Source: an uncultured Bacteroidales bacterium
Lineage (GTDB): Bacteria; Bacteroidota; Bacteroidia; Bacteroidales; Paludibacteraceae
DNA: 64,000 nucleotides
Direction of reading: 5' to 3'
NCBI GenBank assembly: GCA_946411385.1
Contig: CAMKDV010000010.1
Coordinates: 1 to 64,000, forward strand
Within the stretch, counting starts at the first letter, position 1, and each line of letters opens with the position of its first letter. This document shows, piece after piece, positions 25,670-33,600 of the stretch. The notes beneath the pieces are model-generated. The model saw nothing but the letters and a program-made list of their open reading frames with translations. It was not told the DNA's origin and did not search any database. The translations under genes and the position numbers were made by a program.

Positions 25670-26692
25670 TTACTTTTCTTCGTCAAAAGGCAGTGTTGGT
25701 AACTCGAAGCGATCGAAGTCGGATTCGAAGAGGCGGTCTTGAATGACGCGGTATTTCTCGAACTCTGTTTCGGCAAAAGCTTGTGCGAACTCGTGCGATA
25801 CAGAGCCTGCATCAGTCAGTATCCGATCATCAGTTGCTTCGAGGATGATGTCGATACGCTTCGCCCAGTCTTCCATTGTCATAGGGATATGCCGCTTGGC
25901 CATACGTTCCGCGGCATCTAGAACAGTGTTGACAAGCCGTCCCATGTCTTCGAGCTCCACTTCGTTGAGGTAGTTCTTTGCTAGGCTCACATCGGGTTTG
26001 ACGATTTTTCCGTGCGGAGCATTCTCCCATGTGGTCAGTCCCATGTGTTCTTTCTCTGCATTGGCGCGCGAGACGATGAGTTCTGCTGCCGTTTGTCCAT
26101 GAACGGCGTAGTGCATTTTGTTCTGCACTTTGGCAAAGAACTCGCGTGTGGTTGGTGCGTCACGATTGTAGTCGATAGCTGTCGCGTATATGTCGGTGAG
26201 CTTCTGGTAGAATCGTCGTTCGGAAAGCCGAATCTCACGAATCTCAGCCAGAAGGTGCTCGAAATAATCCTCGCTGATGAACGCGCCGTTCTCCATGCGC
26301 TTGCGGTCGATGACGTAGCCTCTGATAGCGAACTGGCGCAACACGGCTGTACACCATTGGCGGAACTGCGTTGCACGACGCGAATTGACGCGATAACCGA
26401 CGGAAATAATGGCATCGAGTTTGTAGAACTGAGTAAGGTAATTCTTACCATCAGCGGCAGTAGCCGAGATTTTCTCGGTAACTGATTCGCGAATTAATTC
26501 ACCACTCTCAAAGATGTTCTTCAGATGTTGACCAATATTATCCGTTGAGCAATCAAAAAGCATAGCCATCGCTTTTTGCGTCGCCCAGATAGACTCGTCT
26601 TTGTAGAAGACTTGTACGCCTTCAGTTTGGTCTTCGGCCTGGAAGATCAAGAACTCTGCCGTCGAGTTGCGTATTTGCAGTTGTTTAGACAT
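25670..26692 (-). CDS. RhuM-family protein
   Basis: 340 residues, cytoplasmic. It matches the virulence RhuM family (COG3943): an N-terminal Bro/KilA-N-like segment (VFYKDESIWATQKAMAMLF), then STDNIGQHLKNIFESGEL and YKLDAIISVGYRVNS, which are signature stretches, and a helical C-terminal half. The biochemical role is unknown. The family is common in mobile and defence-rich regions, often near restriction or toxin-antitoxin genes. It is transcribed from 26778-26809. Its 3' end reaches to 10 bp from the regulator 1 -7 box, so it seems to have been inserted there and to have replaced the upstream half of that promoter. Confidence 0.92.
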   Translation of the reverse strand: MSKQLQIRNSTAEFLIFQAEDQTEGVQVFYKDESIWATQKAMAMLFDCSTDNIGQHLKNIFESGELIRESVTEKISATAADGKNYLTQFYKLDAIISVGYRVNSRRATQFRQWCTAVLRQFAIRGYVIDRKRMENGAFISEDYFEHLLAEIREIRLSERRFYQKLTDIYATAIDYNRDAPTTREFFAKVQNKMHYAVHGQTAAELIVSRANAEKEHMGLTTWENAPHGKIVKPDVSLAKNYLNEVELEDMGRLVNTVLDAAERMAKRHIPMTMEDWAKRIDIILEATDDRILTDAGSVSHEFAQAFAETEFEKYRVIQDRLFESDFDRFELPTLPFDEEK

Positions 26693-26777
26693 ATCTCTTG
26701 AAATAATAAACGCCTTTTATATGTCATTTGTATTGTCTCCTCAAACGGAAAAATATCCATTTAGGATATATACGGTA

Positions 26778-26809
26778 CAAAGATACAAAATTTTTTCCAA
26801 AAAAGCAAA
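26778..26809 (-). promoter_or_regulatory. promoter of the RhuM gene
   Basis: On the minus strand, TTTGC (26805-26809), 19 nt, TATCTTTG (26778-26785). Confidence 0.8.
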
Positions 26810-26917
26810 TGCTGAATGCAGATTTCTACAAAACAGCTAAGAAAAATGCAGAATTAAGCGAAATGCGGGGTAACGGGAGAGGAAAATCATCTCGAAAAGT
26901 AATATCTCCATCAGCGA

Positions 26918-26949
26918 TTTGCATGATCAAAATTAATTGTATATCTTTA
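26918..26949 (+). promoter_or_regulatory. promoter of the 86-aa gene
   Basis: TTTGC (26918-26922), 19 nt, TATCTTTA (26942-26949), ~27 nt before the start codon. Confidence 0.65.
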
Positions 26950-26975
26950 CGGCATAATCATAAATTATTGCCGAT

Positions 26976-27236
26976 ATGAGAAAATTTATCGAAGATTTCG
27001 ATGTCACCGACATCATGTTCAATCAGTTTGTAGAGATGTTCAATGCTTTCGTCGACGAAGTTCCTGACAACCGCCATCGTTTCCATTTTGATGTAAGGAG
27101 GTTCAGCCGAAGAGTGGCGCGTTACCTGTACGACTATCAAGTTGTACGTCAGTGGAACAATGTGTTACGGGTTACTGCCGGCATGCTTGAATATACCAAA
27201 TCGGGCATGGATAAGTTGCTAAAAGCGAAAAAATAA
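26976..27236 (+). CDS. small hypothetical protein
   Basis: 86 residues, helical and charged, no signal peptide (contains FVDEVPDNRHRFHFDVRRFSRRVARYLYDYQVV). No family was recognised. Support comes from a well-placed promoter and a plausible amino-acid composition. It may be a small cytoplasmic regulator or a remnant of a larger gene. Confidence 0.55.
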   Translation: MRKFIEDFDVTDIMFNQFVEMFNAFVDEVPDNRHRFHFDVRRFSRRVARYLYDYQVVRQWNNVLRVTAGMLEYTKSGMDKLLKAKK

Positions 27237-27290
27237 CCGTGCCAATGCGGTTTGTCCACTTTTTCTGCACCAACTATCAATTATTTTTTG

Positions 27291-27298
27291 TACCTTTG
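27291..27298 (+). promoter_or_regulatory. -7 box, likely promoter of the 27.5-kb gene
   Basis: TACCTTTG at 27291-27298, with only a weak TCTGC for the -33. A 9-bp hairpin (27301-27324, CCGTCTTTC/GAAAGATGG) follows at the predicted transcript start. The remaining leader to 27506 shows nothing else. Confidence 0.5.
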
Positions 27299-27506
27299 CA
27301 CCGTCTTTCGTAAGAGAAAGATGGATTAGATTAGTCAAAATCACCAAAAATGATCCCCAAAAGATAAACTAATTTTTGGAAAATTTTGGGGCATTTTGGA
27401 CAAATAAATAACAATTATCATTAACCCCGCGAAGTTTTGGATTGAGCTTGTGTACACGTGAAAGGCCTTTCGTAAAACCAAAGCCAAGCACAAAACTATC
27501 GCAACA

Positions 27507-28055
27507 ATGAAAAACGAACAAATCGCCAACCTGTTGGCACAAATCGGCACTGACCAACTCGAGGAAAACCAAGTAGTAAACATCCTCCGTGAGCTGTACG
27601 ACGCCATGCCGTGCTCCGATCCAGAGAACCGCGATTACGACCGGCTCTTTGCCGCCACGCGCATCTCCAAAGCCAACAAATCCGTGCTCGAGAGCCTCAA
27701 GAGCATCGTCTGCAAACTGATGGAGAAACGCACCAAAGGCTACGAACCTGTTACCGCCAATCTCGGAACCAGGATGTTCAAGTTCTACTACATCCCCACC
27801 TATCACTGGGAACGCGTCCACCTACCCGAACTCACCGACGAGCAGCGCACCACCATGACCGACGAAGAGATTGAGGCCTACGAAAAGAAGCACCATAAAC
27901 TCCTCGATTGGCAGCAACTCTTCGAAGAAGTGAACCAACTGGAGAAAGAGCTCGCACCCAAGAAACTCGAACTCCGTGGCAAGAGCGAGGCACTGGCAGT
28001 CCTCATGCCCACCTCCAAATCCATCCGCCGCAGTCCCGTCCTCCAGGTTGTATAA
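27507..28055 (+). CDS. hypothetical protein of small-gene island
   Basis: 182 residues, soluble and mostly helical. The middle has TANLGTRMFKFYYIPTYHWE, then a Glu/Lys-rich helix (~105-150). No family was recognised. The codon use is GC-rich like the core genes. A 19-bp stretch at its 3' end (TCCTCCAGG.TGTATAAT) is repeated just after the stop codon, so the C-terminus sits in a short tandem duplication. It is the first gene of a rightward group of small unknown genes reaching to 30.6 kb. Confidence 0.65.
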   Translation: MKNEQIANLLAQIGTDQLEENQVVNILRELYDAMPCSDPENRDYDRLFAATRISKANKSVLESLKSIVCKLMEKRTKGYEPVTANLGTRMFKFYYIPTYHWERVHLPELTDEQRTTMTDEEIEAYEKKHHKLLDWQQLFEEVNQLEKELAPKKLELRGKSEALAVLMPTSKSIRRSPVLQVV

Positions 28056-28457
28056 TTAATGGCTATCCTCCAGGTCGTATAATCCCTCAGCTGTCAAACG
28101 TGAGCTTGTTCCTTTTGAAACATCAAAGGGAACAAGTAGTCGCAATCGGAATGAGCGGTCTCTGCATCCTAATGCATCGACCAATCTTGGGCGATCAAAA
28201 ATCGCAAAAAAGAACTTCCGCAGCAACGAGATTGATTTCGGGAAAAAAGGAGGGTAAGGGTCACCTGCTTTTTGACCTCTGAAATCAACGAGGCTGCCAG
28301 GAACTTCGGGGGAATTCCGGAGGCAACTCCGGAAGGCAGTGTCCGAAAAAAGAAAAAAAAGAAGCAAAAAAAAGAAATAAAATACTCTCGTCCCTAATCC
28401 CTAATCCCACTATACTAAGGGGATTGGGGTTTGGGGAAAGGGAAAAAGAATTTTATT
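28056..28457. other. intergenic gap with GNRA hairpin
   Basis: No convincing gene in ~400 bases. It contains the second half of the direct repeat from the preceding gene end and a perfect 8-bp hairpin with a GCAA tetraloop (28315-28334, TTCCGGAG/CTCCGGAA). It then has an A-rich stretch (28345-28385) and CCCTAAT tandem copies (28392-28408). Confidence 0.5.
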
Positions 28458-28811
28458 ATGGACATTAATTCATTGTACCGACAATTCAACGATGAGTTTT
28501 GGGATTATTTCCTTAGCTCAGCACAAGCGCGTAACAGAAAAGGGAAAACCTGGGATTGGTGGGCGTATAAGCGCACTCCTGTGGCGAGAAAGGCAATGCA
28601 CACCTACCTCAAAACCTACGGAGCACCTAATGAGAATCCGTACTTCTGGGTAAAACGTTTCCCCGAACCCGTCCCCACCAACTACAACGGTGCTCACTCT
28701 CTCCCCGCCGTCCCGCTCGTCCGTGCCCTCTACAACGGCACCGGTGGCATCTACACCCGAGCCGAAGCCGAACTTTTCCGCATGGACATCAAAGGCGACT
28801 TCGTCCTCTGA
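28458..28811 (+). CDS. small hypothetical protein of island
   Basis: 117 residues from the ATG at 28458. It is rich in aromatic residues: DWWAYKRTPVARKAMHTYL, NPYFWVKRFPEPVPTNYNG. No domain was recognised. The start was chosen over a TTG 27 nt upstream because of the ATG and an A/G-rich stretch before it. The stop codon is followed by an array of 11-nt repeats and a terminator. Confidence 0.6.
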   Translation: MDINSLYRQFNDEFWDYFLSSAQARNRKGKTWDWWAYKRTPVARKAMHTYLKTYGAPNENPYFWVKRFPEPVPTNYNGAHSLPAVPLVRALYNGTGGIYTRAEAELFRMDIKGDFVL

Positions 28812-28850
28812 ACCGCTCTCTCCCGCCAAACCCGCAGACGTTTGTCGAGC

Positions 28851-28905
28851 CATCTACAGGTCATCTACAGTCCATCTACGGGTCATCTACGGTCCAACTA
28901 CGGGT
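28851..28905 (+). repeat. array of five 11-nt direct repeats
   Basis: Units CATCTACAGGT, CATCTACAGTC, CATCTACGGGT, CATCTACGGTC and CAACTACGGGT are exactly in phase. Related 11-nt arrays lie at 23005-23060, 52119-52170 and 57190-57225. Confidence 0.85.
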
Positions 28906-28921
28906 CAAAACCCGATTTTTT
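28901..28921 (+). terminator. rho-independent terminator
   Basis: CGGGT-CAAA-ACCCG followed by a T6 run, formed by the last unit of the 11-nt array. It ends the transcript of the preceding small gene. Confidence 0.75.
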
Positions 28922-28955
28922 AATCATTTTTAACAATAAATTATCCATCATCGCT

Positions 28956-29384
28956 ATGCAACTCATTCTTTCACCTTTCTGCCGCAGCCTCACCGGCAGT
29001 CTCAAAAAAGGCGCAGGCTTCACCCTCAAACGCCGCACCGACGCGCTCGGTCATGTTATCATCTACGCCGTCCGCACCGCACGTTTCACCCCGGGCATTG
29101 CCGATTCCCGCCATCTGCTTTTCATCCGCCTCTGCGCCGATCTTGCCAACGGCGGCTTCCCCGTCACCGGCATCAGCGTCCCTGCTGAGGAGTTTGCCGG
29201 AGCGGTCATGGAGATGCTCAGCGGACAGCGCCTGGATGATCTCCCCGACCACGAACGGCTCTCCGTCCTCAACCAGTGGCGCAACGTCCAGCAATCTGTC
29301 TGCCGGCATAACAACCGCCTGCTCAACGCCTCCGACGTCATCCAGCTCTACCGTTATCTGCAAACCCTCGGCTATCTCGACTGA
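28956..29384 (+). CDS. hypothetical protein of island
   Basis: 142 residues from the ATG at 28956. Soluble, Leu/Arg-rich, probably helical, with RHLLFIRLCADLANGGFPV and LNQWRNVQQSVCRHNNRLL. No family was recognised. The next gene begins 2 bp after the stop, so they are co-translated. Confidence 0.6.
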   Translation: MQLILSPFCRSLTGSLKKGAGFTLKRRTDALGHVIIYAVRTARFTPGIADSRHLLFIRLCADLANGGFPVTGISVPAEEFAGAVMEMLSGQRLDDLPDHERLSVLNQWRNVQQSVCRHNNRLLNASDVIQLYRYLQTLGYLD

Positions 29385-29386
29385 TT

Positions 29387-29623
29387 ATGAAGCGCATCAC
29401 CAAACAGTTCCTGGCAGACCGTCTCAGCGCTGCCATCCGTTTCAATGTCGGCATGCAAGGGCTTGACACGCTCATCTACGGCTGGCTCAAGCATCGCCGT
29501 TATGGCCATTCCTACCGCGACAAACTCTATCACCGCGACTGGATGTACCTGACCGAGGTGCACGATTTGTCCCAATATGCCGGTTATGACCTCCTCACGG
29601 GCGAGCGTTTGCCGGACAGATAG
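29387..29623 (+). CDS. small basic hypothetical protein of island
   Basis: 78 residues, basic, with many Tyr/Arg/His residues (HRRYGHSYRDKLYHRDWMYL). No domain was recognised. Its start lies 2 bp after the preceding stop codon, which supports a real operon pair. A nucleic-acid-binding role is possible from composition only. Confidence 0.6.
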   Translation: MKRITKQFLADRLSAAIRFNVGMQGLDTLIYGWLKHRRYGHSYRDKLYHRDWMYLTEVHDLSQYAGYDLLTGERLPDR

Positions 29624-29660
29624 CGAAAATCTGAACCATTCAGATTTGCGAAGCCGAAAA

Positions 29661-29692
29661 TTTGCAAATGTCCGAAAAATATACTATCTTTG
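29661..29692 (+). promoter_or_regulatory. promoter of the second gene-pair copy
   Basis: TTTGC (29661-29665), 19 nt, TATCTTTG (29685-29692). Confidence 0.8.
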
Positions 29693-29840
29693 CATCGTTT
29701 TTCCGGAAAACCCCACCATGCTGCCTGTGGGTGACAATACGGCAGCAGCGATCTTTGACATACTTAACCCCTCCCACGGCGTGGAGAAGAGCCAACGGCT
29801 AACGGCCAATAGCCAACAGCCAACGGCAACGCCGAACACG

Positions 29841-30230
29841 ATGGCTAAAGCTGAATATGCAGACATGATCAAAACCGTCAGTGGTGCACTGACCAAGATT
29901 AACAAGAAGTCGCAGCACGCGGCTGACCAGAAGATGGTGCTGGCTACCCACCGTACCGCTCCCACCGAGAGCAATATCTGCTCCCGCATCTTCCTCCGCG
30001 GTCTGAGTGCTGTCACCCGCAACACTCCCGTCACGGCAGACGAACTGGCTATCCGTGCCCGCTTCACGGCTGTCAGTCGTGCCGTAGCAGTACGCGCCAA
30101 GAACATGAGCACCTACCAGACCGACTACGCTGCGTTCAAAGCGCAGAAAGATCTGCCCGGTGGCCGCAAGACCTTCAAGTCCTACTTGTGGCTAGTCTGC
30201 GGTGAGGCCTACGATGAGTCCCAAGGCTAA
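29841..30230 (+). CDS. small conserved hypothetical protein (copy 2, complete)
   Basis: 129 residues from the ATG at 29841. The N-terminal half has helical KTVSGALTKINKKSQHAADQ, and the C-terminal half is shared almost exactly with 1-212. Basic, no membrane segment. The family is unknown; size and charge suggest a nucleic-acid-associated protein, but nothing proves it. An upstream in-frame ATG at 29718 is closer to the promoter and would add 41 residues. That stretch includes low-complexity GCCAACG-type repeats, so I prefer 29841. Confidence 0.68.
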   Translation: MAKAEYADMIKTVSGALTKINKKSQHAADQKMVLATHRTAPTESNICSRIFLRGLSAVTRNTPVTADELAIRARFTAVSRAVAVRAKNMSTYQTDYAAFKAQKDLPGGRKTFKSYLWLVCGEAYDESQG

Positions 30231-30279
30231 TCGTTAACTGAAAGGTGAGAGGTGTTAGGCTTAGTCCTTTTTACTTTCC

Positions 30280-30393
30280 TTTCACTTTTCACCTTTCAAT
30301 TTTCAATTTTCAATTTCCTTTCACCTTTCACTTTTCACCTTTCAATTTTCAATTTTCAATTTCCTTTCACCTTTCACTTTTCACTTTTCATCT
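30280..30393 (+). repeat. 46-bp pyrimidine-rich tandem repeats
   Basis: A 46-bp unit made only of T, C and A (TTTCACTTTTCACC, TTTCAATTTTCAATTTTCAA, TTTCCTTTCACC) occurs twice (30280-30325, 30326-30371) with a third partial copy up to the next start codon. The coding strand contains no G across the array. Confidence 0.9.
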
Positions 30394-30585
30394 ATGAAAG
30401 CCTTGATTTTGAAAATCATCGGGGCAGGGATTGCCCTGATGATTATCGGAGCAGCGACGGTATTGACGAGCTGCAACGTGACACGCACCATCACAACGAC
30501 GAGCAGCAGCATCCAGCGAGGCGACACGACCGTTATCATCCAATCGAAGACGATTGAACAGTACGACGCGTCAAAGAAGTTTTAA
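30394..30585 (+). CDS. tiny lipoprotein, CNVTRTITTTSSS family (copy 2)
   Basis: 63 residues. The signal peptide ends in lipobox LTSC with Cys27, then NVTRTITTTSSS and GDTTVIIQSKTIE, matching the copy at 551-733. The predicted hydrophobic part is longer than in copy 1. Its start follows directly on the pyrimidine repeat array. Function unknown. Confidence 0.75.
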   Translation: MKALILKIIGAGIALMIIGAATVLTSCNVTRTITTTSSSIQRGDTTVIIQSKTIEQYDASKKF

Positions 30586-30586
30586 C

Positions 30587-30630
30587 GAAAATCCTCCGCA
30601 GCTATCTGAGACGATAGGCGGAGGATTTTC
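30587..30630. terminator. bidirectional terminator hairpin
   Basis: A perfect 13-bp stem (GAAAATCCTCCGC / GCGGAGGATTTTC) with a second inner stem CTATC/GATAG, placed between the convergent tiny-lipoprotein gene and the giant adhesin gene. Confidence 0.88.
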
Positions 30631-30655
30631 TATAAACATTTCGTGTAGCAACCGC

Positions 30656-33600
30656 TTACTTGACGAGTACCTTGCCTTCGTACAGGTTCTTACCCGATTG
30701 GATACGAACCATGTAGATGCCGCTTGCGGGCAAGCCGGGCAGTGCGGTTGTAAACTCGGTGACGGTATATACCTCCTGGCCGATAGCGTTGTAGACCGTA
30801 GCGGTGAACTCTCCTGCCATGAGATCGGTGAGGACGTTGAGCGCCTCGCCTACCTGTACGGGGTTAGGAGCCAGCTCGAGGTTCTCAGCCACGATGTTGG
30901 AGATAGCATCCGTGCGGTCGATATGTACATACAAGGTCGGTTCGCAACCTTCGTTGACGCTTTCGAGCGTGAAGGTGTAATCGTTCTTGTCGGCGTCCGC
31001 CGGAATAAGTTCACGTCCGTCGTAGATGTACGGCAGTTGCGATGCTTTAATCGTATCGTACAAAGCACCCTCGGCATCCGCTACGAACAGGTGGAGCGTA
31101 ACGATGCTGTCGCAGCCGTTGATGGTAGCCGTAGTCTCGATATAGACACCCGTCTCAGTCTCGGAGAAGAGCTCGTCACGATAGCGCTGACCGGCGCAGA
31201 TGACGGCATATACATCCGACTGGCTAACAGCCTCACCGCTGAAGGTGATATAGTAAGTAACGATACTGTCGCAACCCGTGAGAGCAGACGAGAGCGTATC
31301 CACGAGGATAACATCGTGGTAATATGATTTGCCCTTGAACTCGTATACACTACCGTCGCACAGCGTATCCTCAACCACGGTGCGTGACTTAGGAATGACT
31401 GTGAGGTTGAGCGTGAGGATGCTGTCGCAACCCTCAGCGCGCTCGATGTAGCGGCTATACGGGCCTGACTGCGTAGCTACGAGGCCGTCGAAGCCATAAC
31501 CGGAGAACTCTTCACCCTCGCAGATAGTAGCTTCTACTTCTGCATTCGGAAGATCCTTCACATAGATATTGACACTCGTTACCTTGTCGAAGTTCTCAGA
31601 GATAATACGGAAATTGTTATCACCCAACTCCAAGTCACCTGCGGCATAGAAGAGGTCATGCATATCGTAATCTTCGTAGCGGCAGATCGTATCAGTATAG
31701 GTAACTGATATAGCCGTATTGAAATCGATATTGTCAATCATGATGTTGTTATCACCGCCCGATTCGGTCTGCTCGGCGCAGAAGGCAATCTTGATACTTT
31801 TGCCGGCATACGGCGTCATATCAAGGATATAACGGATTGGTACGATACCGAGGTCGTAATAGTTGTAGTTGCTACCTGTTCCGTTCGGTTTCCAAGAGGC
31901 AACAATGTCCTTTGACGACCATGTTGTGCCGCCGTCTTCCGAAACAATCACATAGAACGATTGGTGAGCTGATACATCCGGCATACCGCCACCACTCCAC
32001 TTACAGAGGGCGAGATCGAAGCCGAGCAACAAGCCTTGACCTACTTTGTCTGACAGGTCAATAGCCGGCGTGATAGCCCAACCGGTGTTCGTGCTATAGA
32101 TATTCATCGTAATATGCTGCGTCGGGAAGACATCTTCATTATTGGTCTTCAAGCTCCACTTGCCGGAGGTTGTTTCGGTCAGTTTGCCTGAAGTAAAGAC
32201 ATCGTTCGTCTTCGATATACTTTGTGTCCACTCGTTGAATCGCTTTGATACTTCGAAGTCTTCCTGATAGCGTACGCCATAGGCGGTTGTAAACGTAGCC
32301 GTATTCGACCAGAGCGATAATCCTCCGCCGCAAACATTCGCTACGCGAACGAAATATGTGGTGGACGGGAACAAGCCAGTCAGCACGTACTCCGGATCTC
32401 CTATTACTGAATCCTGAACGAGCAATTGTGTAAACTCTTTATCCAATGCCACCTCAATCACAGCGCTGCCCTTGGTTTCACCATCAGCATATTCGAATGC
32501 GATGGTAGCATCGTTGAGAGTGACTCTTTCCACCTGTACTCTGCTAATACCCGTGCAGCGAACAACTGTGGTATCAAGCAATACTTCGCGCAAGTGCAAA
32601 TCGTTGTCAGCACCTTGACCGGTAGCAATAGCATGGAAGCCGATGCGTACCGATTGTCCGGCGTACGGTGACAAATCGATTGTATACCGATTACCGTCGG
32701 TAGGAATATCAGCATACTGATAATTCGCAGAAGGCGCAGAGCCGAACACTGCTACCGCAGGATCGAATGAGCGACCACCGTCTGTAGATACGCGCACCTC
32801 GAAACTTTGACCTGCCGTAGTGGTAGGAGCAGTAGAGGTATTCCACTTCGTGAGAGCCAAATCAAACGAAAGCAGTAACGTATTGTTCACACCGGACGTG
32901 CTCAACTCCGGCGTAACAATCATACTATTGTTCGAACTATAGATATTGATTGCAGCGTGGTTCTCGCCCCACACATACGAACCTTTGCTCATACTCCAGC
33001 TGGAGGATGATGTCCATGCTCCGCTACTGTTATATGTGACGCAAGACCAACCGGCAGGCAGCGACGAGTAGCCACTGAGACGCTCGTAGTACGGAACGCC
33101 AAGCGGCGTCTGAACGGCGAACGGACCGCACCAAACGGATGTATCACCGGCTTCACAAATCTTACGAGCATACAAATGATAAATCGAGCTGCTGGAAATC
33201 GGCTGAGTAAAGATGACGGTATCACTATGGAACGTCTGAATCTCACGTAGCAATAGTGGCTCACCCTCTTCACAGAAGTATGCCTGATATGCGATGGCAG
33301 CTCCAGGATTGGTTGTCTCTAAACGAAGAACCGCATCCGTATTGGTGACGCTGAGTGGTGTTACACCGGTGATATCGCTACATTCAACTGTGTAGAACAG
33401 ATATGGACCTTGCCATCCGCCCCATGTGCTGTCCGAACACTGAGCACGGACAAAGAGTTCGTAACCATTTGAAGAATCCAACCCCTTGATGACAACCACG
33501 TTGGTATCCGTGCTAACAGCCAGATTTGCATTGAAGATACTATTTTCCGGCAAGCAAACATACTCGAAGGACAAAGCCTCTTCCAGTTTGGAACCACGGA

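Noticed and set aside
26728..26979. 83-codon frame upstream of the 86-aa gene
   Set aside because: It overlaps the promoters of two genes and has an implausible composition.
28851..28905. Possible CRISPR array
   Set aside because: The units are 11 nt and contiguous with no spacers, and no cas genes are present.
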